DNA from: Lamellibrachia satsuma
Lineage: Eukaryota > Annelida > Polychaeta > Sabellida > Siboglinidae
Length of the DNA: 64,000 nucleotides
Direction of reading: 5' to 3'
NCBI GenBank assembly: GCA_033239005.1
Contig: BSQZ01000010.1
Coordinates: forward strand, 7,568,501 to 7,632,500
The notes below the pieces were generated by a model. It saw only the letters and a program-made list of their open reading frames with translations. It had not been told where the DNA came from and searched no databases. Positions 35,172-47,006 of this stretch are shown piece after piece (the stretch's first letter is position 1; each line of letters begins with the position of its first letter). Both the position numbers and the translations under genes were made by a program.

Positions 35172-35450
35172 GTCAGGATAGACAACATTTGGGTGGTCAG
35201 GATGTTAGGATAAAAAACATTTAGGTGGTCAGGATGTTAGGATAGATAACATTTTGGCAGTCAGGATAGATAACATTTGGGTGGTCAGGATGTTAGGATA
35301 GATAACATTTGGGTGGTCAGGATGTTAGGATAGATAACATTTGGGCAGTCAGGATGTTAGGATAGATAACATTTGGGCGGTCAGGATGGATAACATTTGC
35401 GCAGTCAGGATGTTAGGATAGATAATATTTGGCCAGTCAGGATGTTAAAA
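35172..35450. repeat. 32-33-bp minisatellite
   Basis: About nine units of GTCAGGATGTTAGGATAGAT then AACATTTGGG(T/C)(G/A)(G). Two or three units lack the internal GTTAGGAT and are about 24 bp long. Confidence 0.92.
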
Positions 35451-35605
35451 TATAACTATACAGTTTAATTAGACTATACATGATTTTACAAAAAATATCA
35501 GACTTTGCCCCTTTGGGTTCGGTCTGTGCCAAGTTCCAACACAGTACTGCTCTGATAAAGTTAAAGTTAAGTTAAAAAGTTAATGTAAATATAGGATGTT
35601 GGAAT

Positions 35606-36874
35606 GTGAGAACGTTGTGCTCTATAGGGAAATCAGCCCAGCTTGCAAGAGAAATGGATAAATATAAAATAGATGTCATGCGCATTAGTGAATGCAGATG
35701 GATGGGACAAGGAAAAGTCAAGATGAACACCAGAGAGCACGTAATTTTTTCAGGGAGAGAAGACAACATACACCGACATGGAGTGGCAATAATGATGACG
35801 AAGAAAGCAGAACAAGCATTGATGGAATGGAAACCTATCAGTGATAGAATTATTTATGCTAGATTCTTCTCCACGTATGTAAAGCTATCGATCATACAAG
35901 TCTATGCACCAACAAATGAAGCCAACGTCGAAGATAAAGACAATTTCTACGAACAGCTCCAAACAGTTGTGGACAGTGTTCATAAGCACCACATACTCTT
36001 AGTAATGGAGGATTTAAATGCCAAAGTTGGAGAAGACAACGACGGATATGAAAACATAATAGGAAGCCATGGAGTAGGTGAAAGAAATGACAATGGAGAA
36101 AGACTTCTTGTCTTCTGCGGACTCAATAACCTCGTGGTAACAGGTACCATTTTCCCACATAAACTTATACATAAACAGACATGGATATCTCCAGGAGGAA
36201 AGACAAAGAATCAAATAGACCATGTGTTAGTGAGCAGGCAACACCGGACATCAGTAATGGATACTAGGGCCATGAGAGGAGCCGACATTGCGAGCGACCA
36301 CCAATTAGTGCGATCAAAAATCAAGGTGAAACTAAAGAGAAAACAAAAGAACAAGGCGATCAGAAAGAAATTTGATATAATTAAGTTACAGCAACCAGCT
36401 ATTAAAGCCCAATTCTCACTGAAGTTGCGCAACAAATATGATATATTACAAGACTACGACGAAACAAGCGACAAAGAAGTTGAGAAACAATGGCAAGACT
36501 TTGAAGATGCATACAAAGAAACAGCTCAAGAAGTACTGGGGTACAAAAAGAAAGAGCAAAAACCATGGATCAGCAAGGAGTCCTGGGAGTTAGTAGAAGA
36601 GAGAAAACGACTGAAAAACAACATCGAGCAGACAAAGTCAGACAGGATTAAGCAGAATTACATGGATAAATATAGGTGTAAAGACAAAGAAGTGAAGAAG
36701 AGCATGAGACAAGACAAGAGGAAGTGGGTTGACCACCTTGCCATGGAAGCAGAGGAAGCAGCACATAATGGAAGAATGAAAGAAGTGTATGATATTACAA
36801 AAACCCTCAGTAATGAGAAACGTAAGACAACAAATGCAGTGAAAGACAAATGTGGAAATTTAATAACGGAATGA
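35606..36874 (+). pseudogene. LINE APE-type endonuclease
   Basis: The frame really begins slightly upstream with NIGCWNVRTL (about 35583), the conserved start of these nucleases. Motifs follow in order: DVMRISECRWMGQGK (QE/E-type active site), IIQVYAPTNEA, LLVMEDLNAKVGED (canonical GDFNAK, here EDLNAK), GERLLVFCGLNNLVVTGT, HKQTWISPGGKTKNQIDHVL and ASDHQLVRSKIKVK (SDH active site). It then has a Lys-rich coiled linker to a TGA at 36872. The G/F changes in EDLNAK suggest decay of the nuclease. Confidence 0.85.
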
Positions 36875-37030
36875 TTAGCCAGAAGGAAGCGATGGAAAGA
36901 ACACTTTGAAGAAATCCTTAACAGACCTATACCTGATGACCTTGTAACAGATGTGGAGATAGATCTGATCATAAATGAAATCAGCACTGACCCAATAACA
37001 AAGGCAGAAATTAGAACAGCGCTAAGGTAG

Positions 37031-37837
37031 ATGAAAAACGGGAAAGCAGGGGGCAAGGACGAAATTACAGCAGAATTTTTAAAAGCAGACATGAATACAA
37101 CAGAGAAATGGCTTGTCAAATTATTCAGAACATTTTGGGAACAAGAGAAAGTGCCAAAAACCTGGAAGCAGGGACTGATCGTTAAAATACTGAAGAAAGG
37201 TGACCTCACAGAGTGCGGGAATTGGAGAGGAATTACTTTGACATCGGTTCCTAGTAAAGTATTTCGAAGAGTACTCATAGACAGAATAAGAGGAGTTAAC
37301 AGCAAGTTGAGAGATGAACAAGCAGGTTTCAGAAGTGGGAGAGGCACAGTAGAACAGATATTTATTTTACGAAATATTATAGAACAGGTAGTGGAATGGC
37401 AGGCAACTATATACATCACATTTGTGGACTTTGAAAAAGCATTTGACTCAGCGCACCGAGAGAGTCTATGGAAAATTATGGAGAGCTTGTGGATTCCATG
37501 CAAGATAATCCACATGGTACAGATGTTATATGAAGATAGTGAATGTGCAGTGTTAGACGAAGGTGAGGAATCCGAGTGGTTCAAGGTCAAAACTGGAGTT
37601 AAACAAGGAGATGTAATGTCTGGATTTATCTTCTTGATAGTAATGGACTGGATAATGAGAAACACAACAGCAGGAAACAAAACAGGGATAAGATGGAACT
37701 TCACGTCAAAACTAGAGGACCTGGACTTTGCCAATGACATAGCACTCATGTCATCATGCTACACACACATGCAAACAAAGACAAGACAACTGAATCAATT
37801 TGCTGCAAGGACAGGACTAAGAATAAATAAAAAGTAA
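37031..37837 (+). pseudogene. LINE reverse transcriptase with FAND at the active site
   Basis: Same frame as the endonuclease, continued after two stops. Motifs: MKNGKAGGKDEITAEFLKA; NWRGITLTSVPSKVFRRVLI; DEQAGFRSGRGTVEQIFILR; ITFVDFEKAFDSAHRESLWK (motif A Asp present); TGVKQGDVMSGFIFLIVMDW; and LEDLDFANDIALMSS. The expected F/YADD is FAND, so the first catalytic aspartate of motif C is Asn and the enzyme should be dead even without the stops. The downstream continuation 37847-38125 (RINSKCEN..VDKYNYLGVNVSKQGGGG..LLCGSETWKINE) is the thumb region. Confidence 0.87.
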
Positions 37838-38350
37838 ACTCAAATATTGAGGATAAACAGCAAGTGCGAAAACAGAATACTAATCGATGATCAAGAGCTA
37901 AAGGAAGTGGACAAGTATAACTACCTTGGTGTGAACGTTAGTAAGCAAGGAGGAGGCGGCGATGACATTGTTAACAGAATTCGTAAAACGAGGGTATCCT
38001 TCATGAAACTAAAGCAGATATGGAGTTCAAATATATACACATTGAGATCTAAATTGAGGCTTTTTAACACACTTGTTAAACCAGTGTTGTTGTGTGGAAG
38101 TGAAACATGGAAAATTAACGAATGAATGAATGGACAAGAACAGCAAATGTGAGACTGCACTGACCTGGACGCCTGAAGGTAGAAGAAAGGTTGGTCGACC
38201 AAAGACAACTTGGTGATCAACTATTGAAAATGAAAGACATAATACTGGGGTGGAATAGCTGGAATGAAGCCAGACGTGTAGCGGCTGACAGAACAAGATG
38301 GAGGAGATTCACTTTGGCCTTATGGGCCACTGGGCCCGAATAGGATAGGT

Positions 38351-38594
38351 GAGGTGAGGTGAACTGCTCTGATAAATAAATAAATTATAAGTTAGGCATT
38401 TATAATGCCTCGTATCCCTGTAAACATCTTATCAAAGGGCCAATAGGAAGTATCATGTATGACATGACTGATAGGACAAATCATGCATGACACGACTCAT
38501 TCATGAAAACTGATAGGAGTCATGCATAAAAAACATTTTGAAACATGTCACCTTTCAGGAAACTGACATGATCAATTTACTCTTAGCATGGGTT
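38351..38594. repeat. Short region with ATGACACGACT-like repeats
   Basis: Words TCATG(T/C)ATGACA(T/C)GACT and GATAGGA recur within 38448-38525. No gene. Confidence 0.4.
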
Positions 38595-39480
38595 TGAATG
38601 GGAAATCAATAATAATAATAATTAAATTCTATAGCGCCTATATCATCAGGAACCTGAGCTCAGAGGAGCAACAAAACAAAATCATTACGCATAACCGTGA
38701 ACAGGGACGTGCAAAAGTCATCAGTACGAGGGACAACCGAAGATTTATGGTGGAAATGCAATTTGGAATAAATACGTCTTGAGTTTTTTTCAGAAGATAG
38801 CTATAGTTTCAGATGTTTTCAAAGTGATGGGGAGTTCATTCCAGACCCTAGGTGCAGCAAATTCGATAAGTAACAAGAAGCCAGTGTAACTGTCTAAGTA
38901 GTGGTAGCGATGGTGAAAACCGAGGAACCCTTAGTACCACATGTGCCAGACAATTTTGTACTCGTTGGAGTTTAGCCAAGTCTGTTTTAGGCTTAACTTT
39001 TAGCAATGTTATTTAGTAGTGAATTAAAAGTCAAGTCATACTTGAGAAATATGCTGGCAAAAGTTGAAGTCACTATCAAAGACAACACCAAAAGTATTGA
39101 TGCAGGCATTGTAAAAGGATTAAATGATCAACTGTATCAAAAGCAGCTGAGAGATCTAGTGAAGTGAGTGCTGTGACTTTGCCATTGTCTATGTTGTCAA
39201 CTATATCATTGTCTATCTTGAGAAGAGCCGTTTCGGTAGAATCGTTAATATGCAGACTGTAGATCATTTGATAAGTGTTTATAAATATGTTCATGAAGGC
39301 GATTAGCAACTACTTTTTCCAACACTTTTGAAAGAAAATTGAGATTGGAGATATGACGGTAATTCTTTAGGTAATTTTTTACAGAGTGTGTTTTTTAATA
39401 AGAGGATTTACAAGAGCTTTTTGAAATCCCGTGGAACAACTCTGCATTGAAAGGTTTACGATAGTAGTAATGGGAAAGAT
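38595..39480 (-). mobile_element. Degenerate LINE with (TTA)n 3' tail
   Basis: Minus strand, about 39480 to 38595. [10 protein letters not shown] (RT finger end), then the segment 39309-39076 with [39 protein letters not shown] (motif A), a large deletion, and the C-terminus PRVWNELPITLKTSETIAIF near 38855-38790. It ends in a TTA repeat (plus strand AATAATAATAATTA). The 3' end matches 6593-6790. Confidence 0.75.
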
Positions 39481-40094
39481 GAGTTGACTGATACAGCTTT
39501 TAGTAGAAGTGTTGGAAATGGAATGCCCATCCGAGTGGAACAATATCAATAAAACTGCACATGTGGCATTTCATAAGACAATGGGAACAGCAATGGAAGG
39601 TTCTGTTGTCATTGTACACCTGTGCCTAAGTTGCATTGACATTGATGTGACAGATGTGTGAAGGAGATGTGCCCATGTGAGGTAGATTTCCCAGAGACCT
39701 ACACAACAGGACGGATCACTAATTATGTTTAGGGTTGATGGCGTACAAATGAATTGTCAATGATTTTGTAACAGTACCCGTTTTAGCAATTTTTTGCTGC
39801 TTGGATAATTATTTCTGAACAGGGATATGGTCATATTAAATAACTTCAGGAAGAACGAGACATGTATGCGCTGTCAAGATTTAAATTTCTAGTGGATAGC
39901 TAGGGAAGTATGCATGTGTAAATGGCTGTAGGGCCGTCTTGTAAGAAGACATTATCTGTGGCATATCTAGGATCTTTCAAAGGAAGCTAAGAGGTCAAGC
40001 CCATCAATTTACCACGCTACCAAGTAGGGCAGCAAGAGGGTACATATGAAGACAAAATTTAAGTTTAAACCAAAGGTGCCATGACCCAATTCCC
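39481..40094. other. Intergenic, nothing recognised
   Basis: Probably further decayed repeat sequence; no motif could be read. Confidence 0.35.
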
Positions 40095-40345
40095 CCACGT
40101 AATTGGGGGTGCAGTAGGTGTAGCACTTAGGACATCAAACTCTCAATCAAGAGAACTCAGGTTTGAATGCTCTTGCTGCCATTTCAAAGGTTTGGTAGTT
40201 TTGTTCACCCCACATTGCCCTAGTTCTCTCAGCTGAATAAATGAGTGCCTGGCAGAGGTGAATGACTAGTCTTTGTGCAGTACTTGCAGCATGGCTGAAT
40301 GCTTCCCAGAGAAGTCAAAATTACTTTGGAAAAACAAGTCTGCCA
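40095..40345 (+). mobile_element. tRNA-derived SINE-like repeat
   Basis: The head GTGCAGTAGGTGTAGCACTT (box A-like) is followed about 40 bp later by CAGGTTTGAATGCTC (box B-like, canonical GGTTCRANNCC). The body AGTCTTTGTGCAGTACTTGC..GCTGAATGCTTCCCAGAGAA.. recurs in reverse orientation at 62627-62740. An RNA polymerase III promoter layout at the 5' end and a dispersed body are the hallmarks of a SINE. No folded functional tRNA is claimed. Confidence 0.55.
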
Positions 40346-42625
40346 GGGGGTGAAGTGTAAAGTGATTTGAGCAGTCCCAAGGACTGGATATCGGGATAAA
40401 AATACCTTTACCTTTCAATAGGCTAACTATGCCACTGGATATTATGTAGTTGTTTTGGATGTCATTTGATGGGAACATCTTGATTTTCTGTTAAAACAAA
40501 TTATACAATATAATTTTTTTTATGAAGAAGGTTGATGAAAGAATAAATATTAACAGAATTTTCAGAAGGTTTAAAATACAAATATATGCGAACAACATTA
40601 TTTGTCATCAGTGGACAAATAAATATTGATCTAACCCTAGTCACCCTATCCTACAAGCCAGCATAAGTTCTGAACAAAGTGCCCACTTTGGGGCATCTAA
40701 TAACAACAAGGCGTGGTACATTAGTGCATGATACACCACTGGACAAGAAATTACTTCCTTTTTAAGTGTGTTTATGATTCGACCTTCTGCAATAAATCTG
40801 AGGTACTTGACAAACTCCTCCCAATAAAATTATACACTTAGAGGTGATGTCTCCACAATACAATCTTGCAGTAAGACTTCATAAATGCCACGTCTTAACG
40901 AAAACAACTAACTCCTTGTCAAATTCAACAACATTCCATCACTCCATAATAAAACGTGTGTGTACCTTTTTAACAAGGCTATTAATTAAAATGTTCCAGT
41001 TAGTTGCAAATTCAGTTATACTCTTGTCAGTAGGGGAATAACCACTAAACCTCTAAAATATCATCATCAAAACCACCATATTATTTTACACAAAAACATG
41101 TTTTTCTTAAATAAATATCCATACGGAGAACACATGTTTTCTAGTTGTATAATTTCTAAGCCAATATGCCATGCTTAATTATATTTAAATTAAAAATAGT
41201 AAAAATTAGTGTACATACGCAATGACCTTTTGGTTGCCTTACAAAGATATAAATAACTATCTGCATAGCAAGCACACAGCATAATTTGCATGACATCACA
41301 CATAGAGCATGCTCCACTGACCACCTATTCACTAGTATGGACTTCACACATTTACTCTGACCACCTATTCATGCAGTCCTCACAAAAGGAGCTTGCCCCC
41401 TGACCCCTGGTGGAACGCAAAGAAATAGCTGCATCCAATTTACACACTTAATTATATTGATGTATGTCTGCAAAATATCCAGTAACAACCAACAACAAAT
41501 TTGTGTAATGTATAAATTTACTATAAATATGGTTTTCATAAAAATATTCTGATGGTTCAGTAGTAAAAACTACACCTTCAAAAACATTAACCTTGCAATT
41601 TAAATACCATCCACTTTCAAACAATATGTTTCAACTGCAAAGTAATTACATATTAAAAATTATTATAATTTATGCTGACTTTGAATGGAGTTGCAATTCG
41701 AAATTAATGGCTATAACATCACATTTACATTAGATATGATTTGTTATTCACTTAGCAACACAAATTTGAATTCCTGAATGGGGAATTCCAAGTGTCTTTT
41801 TCCAAAATGTAGACAAACGATAAACAAACCTGGCGTATTCTGACACCACTCTTATTTACAGTATCCTTTGTTATTGTTACATAGCAGTTGCCAGCCAGGA
41901 TCACTGAGTCTAATTACACTATAGTTTGTTGACTATGCCTACTTAAGTTGTAGCAAGCCAGGGTGTGACCGTCCCACCCCCACCCCCCATCAGGCTGTTG
42001 GCGGTCTGTCTCCGAACCTATCCCCAACCCTGTCTCCTCACTGTAGCAAGCGAGACGTTGAACCTCCCGTTAACATTGTGACACCATTCCCAAAGCCACT
42101 ATCATGCAATGTTCCCTTTGTTGCTGTTCTATGTATGACCCCTGCAGAGAGACCCCGAGTGCATGCTTCTGGTATCAACTAGATAGTAAGTCGAGCACAC
42201 TGCGTTGGTCATAGCACCCACTGCCACTCAGCCTCACAACCTTGTTCAACATACACGAATCCTGGTTGTGGCAAACCTAACCAACCTGCACCGATTTGGT
42301 GTATCACGCACGTAGTCGTACTTACACACAACCTTGTCAAGAACAGTGTAAACAGCAGCTAAAAATCAGCGTCCTGAGCGAAATAACATCACTCGAGAAA
42401 TGAGCATCTCGGTACCAGTTTCTCCAAGCAGCGCTACGCCTTGCCCTGGATAGACGCGGCACTGTTACTCAACGGAGTGGCCATGAATAATCGAACGGCA
42501 GCAGCGCTACTGAATCAGCTGCGGCAGCCAGTCTAAATTAGTCCGTTGCCGTTCGCCGATTCAAAACAGTGACCCCATCTAGCGGATCTCGCTGACGCCC
42601 TGTCACTCCCGTGCAGCCGCAATGG
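40346..42625. other. Intergenic left of the ISL2EU element, nothing recognised
   Basis: No reliable gene. The short open frames show no motifs. CTGACCACCTATTCA occurs twice (41317 and 41357). The last 300 bp are GC-richer, and the segment just before 42626 is the transposon's target flank. Confidence 0.4.
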
Positions 42626-42656
42626 CCACCAGGGGGCGGTACTACCGTACCGGCAC
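42626..42656 (+). repeat. Left terminal inverted repeat with CTCF-like core
   Basis: 31 bp paired with 47007-47037. The outer half with its left neighbour, TGGCCACCAGGGGGCGGTA (42623-42641), fits the animal CTCF core CCASYAGRKGGCRSY at 15/15 positions (consensus quoted from memory). Binding is not shown. Confidence 0.8.
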
Positions 42657-42756
42657 CTAGTATCACATGCGAAAACGAGGCACGGCCTGTTTGCGCGTGA
42701 ATGTCCGGTCAATTATTCGCTTCGTCGCACATGAATATCATCGAGTAAGTGTTACA

Positions 42757-44474
42757 ATGCCTACAAGGTGTTCGGTACCCGAGTGTTCTCGTCGGGGAGG
42801 CCACCCGTTCCCAGCTGACAGAGAGCTAAGGAATAAGTGGGTTCATGCCATTCGACGAGCTGCTGACAAGAGAGGGTCGCGCTGGACTCCGAAGCCATAT
42901 ATGGTCGTATGCTACAGTCACTTTTCCACCAGCGATTACATACAAGACAACGAGACAGTGCACGGTAAATATTAATTTTATTATGCGTACGTAGTCAAAT
43001 AATGAAAGTAGTAACAATGTGTATAATGAATTATAAATCGATAAGCCATACCAAGTCCAAGGATCAGGACCTTGACAGGTCATGACGTTACACTATATAT
43101 GGCATTAACCTCGTTATTAACCATGATTAATATGGCAGGGCCAATGGTAGGTATAGTCACTGAACAGTCAGTTATGATTATTTTTGCAAATGTCATCCTA
43201 GAAATCTGGCTAGATATGTTTTAGGTTATGTCTATCATATAATATAACTATATGTGCTCACATATATACTAAATGTGTATTCACATCTCACACAAAAACA
43301 TGTGGTATGTTTTCAGGCACCCCACGCACACGTCGTACATTACGAAAAAATGCTGTGCCATCAATATTTCACTGGGTTCAAGAACCATCCGACTGTTCAA
43401 AGAAACGGACAGCACGAGCGAAACTTCGCATGTTCGTAAAAGAAGAGCCACTGCCAGCATTTGACCCCAACCTAGACGTGCAGGAAGTAATGATTGACGA
43501 CAACCCCATCTCTGTTGAAGAGGAAGCTGCTGCATCCTCTTCTGTGCCAGTGGATGAAGCCAGTCAAACACCACACTACTCAAAGCTGTCCATCGAGGAA
43601 TTGAGCAATTCCAAGATGCTGCAATACTACACTGGTCTGGATGACTACCGTCATTTCCAGTACGTGCTTCAGAGTCTTGGCCCGGCAGCTCATCACCTGG
43701 AGTACCGATGGAGAACACCTCAGAAAACGTCAGTTGAGAATCAACTACTGCTAACGCTGATCAAGCTTCGGCAACACACGCCTAACCAAGAACTTGCGTT
43801 CTGGTTCAGCATTTCAGAGTTCAGCATTGGCAACATCTTTGTTACGTGGATAAACTTTATGTATTGTTCCTGGAAGGAACTGGACATTTGGCCAACTAAA
43901 GAACTGGTAAACGCTTACATGCCAAGTGACTTTAAGGGGCTGTATGCAAGCACCCGGGTAATTGTTGATGGTGTGGAAGTACCAATAAAAACCAGGAAAA
44001 CCAACAGCACAGCAAGTAACGTACTCCAGCTATAAGAACAGAAACACTCTGAAAGCACTGATAGGCATCACACCAGGAGGACTAACGTCGTACATTTCAG
44101 CGGCGTATGGAGGATCTGCCAGTGATCGCATTCTGGTGGAGCGAGGAGACTTGCCACAGAAATGCGATCCTGGTGATTCAATCATGTCCGACAAAGGCTT
44201 CAATGTGCAGGATATTTTCGCCCCATTCAACATTCAGGTCAACATTCCAACTTTTCTGAGGAAGAAAAATCAACTGTCCACAAAAGCCATTATCAATGAC
44301 AGGAAAATTGCATGCAAGCGGGTGCATGTTGAGCGGGTCATTGGCCTTGCAAAGACCTACAAGATCTTAACTTCACCCCTGAATGAAGTTGAAACAATTT
44401 TGGGCTCACGCATCATTTTTGTCTGTTTCATGCTGGGCAATCACCGTGCATGCATTGTTTCTAAAACGGCATAA
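42757..44474 (+). pseudogene. THAP-HTH-DDE_4 transposase with a single one-base frameshift
   Basis: Exon 1 42757-42964 and exon 2 43317-44474, joined by GTAAAT/TTTCAG. The THAP zinc finger has C5, C10, W28, C52, H55 and ends with AVPSIF at about residues 82-87. An acidic linker is followed by a helix-turn-helix (SVENQLLLTLIKLRQHTPNQ) typical of Harbinger transposases. The catalytic domain has IVDGVEVP (first Asp), YGGSASDRIL (second Asp) and HVERVIGLAKTY (Glu). All catalytic residues are present. The frame slips by one base in an A-run at 43987-43991; without that extra A the length is 454 codons to the stop at 44474. The start MPTRCSVPEC is preferred over upstream in-frame codons because THAP domains begin this way. 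Expected role: THAP binds the transposon ends and the DDE domain cuts and joins. A sequencing error at the homopolymer is possible. Confidence 0.88.
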
Positions 44475-44512
44475 ACCGAACATCATGACCAAATCTATGG
44501 TTAAAAAGTATC

Positions 44513-44518
44513 TTTATT
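44513..44518 (-). terminator. Polyadenylation signal of the YqaJ gene
   Basis: AATAAA on the minus strand (plus TTTATT), about 92 bp past the stop codon at 44610. Confidence 0.5.
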
Positions 44519-44609
44519 AAGCATAGCGGACTGCTCAAATTTAATCCAAAGACCCAGTTTACTCACTGATTAATTACAATGCCAGAATTTATGACTATTT
44601 GTATGCCTG

Positions 44610-46906
44610 TTAGCATTCCAAATAAAAATGCTTGTTTAGATACTCCTTCCGGTAATGGTTGTGAAAGAATGATTCTAATCTAGTTAACATGTCATTTACA
44701 AATGTGTCATCATAGGGTACATCAACAATGACAAGGTCTACCAGAGTGAAAATCACCAGATGACATAGAGTTCTCTGGGTAATGTGCATGTTACCTTGCA
44801 CCTGATACATATAATCATGATTTCTGTTCAGGAAAAGTTTGCCATTTTGTGCAAGTCCTAAGTATGGCACTGTTACAGGTGTGATTGGTTTGTCTCTGGA
44901 GGCGTATGGGCATTTGATCTCTATAATGGTAGTACTGTCCACAATGCCATCTGGAGAGCAGGCCAGGTAAGGTCGCTCGGAACAAACGACCAGACCACTG
45001 GTTGTTACACCATTGCCTGTCTTCTTGCAGTAAGCTTTTACTGCAGTACTTTCATATTTTCTTCCATGCTCAAGTGGTGCTGCTGATATGCTTTTCACCT
45101 GTTGTAGGCTCTGGGCATATTTGTCTGCGTCAGTTTTCTCGGTAACCTTACAGATTCTGCCAAAGCGTGAGGCAGTCATGCGTTTTGTGCGCTCTGTATG
45201 CCACAAACCTACAACCGCCTGCCCTCTGGTGTCTTGCTCGATTTGTGTTACATGTTCCTGTGAAATGTTTGTCAGAGTGTCAACTTGTAAGTAGTGTTCA
45301 GATGGTGTGAGTGTGCAGTAGTCATGGTCATTGTCAAATGCATGCATGTTTGCAGGAGTGGTGATATGCATCAGAGCCGGATTCACAGTAGATGAAGCTG
45401 CAAAATTGATAGTTGCATTGCTCACCCGTGTGTGTGTTGTTTTGCTGTCCACCCGGTATGTTTGTGGTATTGGATTAAAGATGATATTGTTATTGTTGAT
45501 GGACATTTCTAAGTGTTCTGCTTTGACTGGTGACCCGTTGTGCAGGCGGCGTGGTCTGTGGAAAGACTGCACGGTCTCTGTGCATGTTAGTTCTAATTTC
45601 ATGCTTTTACCAGAAACATAGTCTAACAAGGGCAAGAAAGCAGCACGAATGTGTTTGCAGTGTGCATACGGGCCCATGCCAGCAGCACATTCACACTGTG
45701 TCTCTAGTATGTTGCCATGCTTATCCAGGCTCAGGTCCATGTCATATGTGGTAGTGCGACACATCTTGGCACGGCACTGTGTCCTCAGGAATGTCGTCTC
45801 ATCTTTCTTGCAGAAACGCATGAAATGGATAAACCTGAAAGACAATTATTCTACTTAAATGTTCATGGTACACTTGTTCACAAGCAATAAAACAGTAAAC
45901 TACAAGGCACAAGGTGACCTTCTAAAATAAATGGCAACACTTAACTGTCACACTTTGTGCTTTATCGATGGTATATGAATAATTATCTACATATTTTACA
46001 TTACATGTTTTAAATAAATTGTTTCAACTACCTGTCATCATACAGTTCTCTTGCTTTTCGGTTGAGGCATATTCCTAATGGATGAAGAAACTGGTGGACA
46101 GTGTGAGATGATATAGGTGGCAGAATAGTGTTCCCTGTTACATCTCTGTAGCTGGTTGCAGGGGGTACGGACATTCGCCAGTCATCGTCATGGTTGAGAT
46201 CACTGGTAGTACAACCAAAGTTGCTGTTCCGGTCATATGCCTCCAATCTGTAAATATGTAGTGTAAATTGTACTAGAGGCACTACAATCATCAAGGAAAA
46301 CATTAACACTGGTAGTACCCAGTTGCACATTTTATAGGATATTTAATATAATGGTATTTTGTTAATTATACTAGATGTTTGCATGACACATACATTCACT
46401 CATACAAGACAAGCCAACGCACATGAGCATAAACAATCTATTCTCAAACCTGGCTTGAGTACACACTCGGCACACGTTCAAACCTACTCACTAAAGACTA
46501 CAAGCCTGATTTCCCAAGATAATGGCACGGATTGTGTGTATTCACTAAATGCGCTATCAGCGTCTATTTAGACTAGCCACTCTGGCTCAATGCCAATTTC
46601 GTAACCTTACGTAATCAAACCCGAGGCCGAGCTATTCACTCGACTGATACTTTTGTCCTTTACTAGTCGGTACTGCATACCCAATTAATGGAACTCGCTG
46701 CTACTCAACAGGCCATTTAAAATAAATTATTCCAAATTCAGTGTCCGCATAAATATGTTTGATTGAATAATTCCATGTTATCCTATTATCGTTCATCGTG
46801 CGACTTACCGTTCAATCAACTCCTTTTTGCGGCCTGATCGTTTGGCCCCTCGCTTTTCAAGTTCTTGTCGTAGTACTGGCAGCGTTAGACGATCGTACTT
46901 TCCCAT
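44610..46906 (-). CDS. SAP-SWIM-YqaJ nuclease of the ISL2EU transposon
   Basis: Three exons: 46906-46809, 46247-46032, 45834-44610. GT/AG borders and phases agree, giving 512 codons with no break. Residues 1-37 form a SAP DNA-binding motif (LTLPVLRQELEKRGAKRSGR). Residues 152-166 are a SWIM zinc finger, CEC-x9-CKH. From about residue 316 (WHTERTKRMTASRFGRI) to 460 is a YqaJ/lambda-exonuclease fold of the PD-(D/E)xK type: Glu366 in HGRKYES, Asp400 in ACSPDGIV, Glu410 and Lys412 in IEIKCP, then Gln451 in YQVQGNMHIT. This catalytic set is complete. The protein probably processes DNA ends during or after transposition or aids element replication; that role is inferred. It is convergent with the transposase, 135 bp between stops. 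The start MGKYDRLTLP is at the first ATG, 100 bp from the right TIR. Confidence 0.9.
44621..44626 (+). terminator. Candidate polyadenylation signal of the transposase gene
   Basis: AATAAA on the plus strand, 147 bp past the transposase stop and inside the last codons of the convergent YqaJ gene, so the two 3' ends would overlap. Confidence 0.4.
46333..46808. other. First intron of the YqaJ gene
   Basis: Together with 46248-46332 this is the intron between exons 46809 and 46247. No other feature is seen in it. Confidence 0.6.
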
Positions 46907-47006
46907 TACGATATAAAATAAAATAACTGAAAGACGCGTAAATCACTATTTAAAATTCACGCGCAAGAACAATACTACGGAAACGTGGGATAACTCCGTG
47001 AGGCTA

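Larger units (their letters stand above)
35575..38350 (+). mobile_element. Near full-length RTE-like LINE (CFDP2-type), three stops in one frame
   Basis: One reading frame runs from about 35575 to 38125 with endonuclease and RT in register. The only interruptions are TGA at 36872, TAG at 37028 and TAA at 37835. After 38125 a deletion removes part of the C-terminus; GRRKVGRPKTTW and DRTRWRRFTLALWATGPE then appear in other frames. The 3' end has a short GGTGAGGTGAGGTGAA tail. The element type is the one often labelled craniofacial development protein 2-like in invertebrate annotation. An older relic of the same type lies on the minus strand at 52150-54840. Confidence 0.88.

Noticed and set aside
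36658..37749. 363-codon minus-strand open frame
   Set aside because: It is the antisense shadow of the plus-strand LINE endonuclease/RT; it has no motif of its own.
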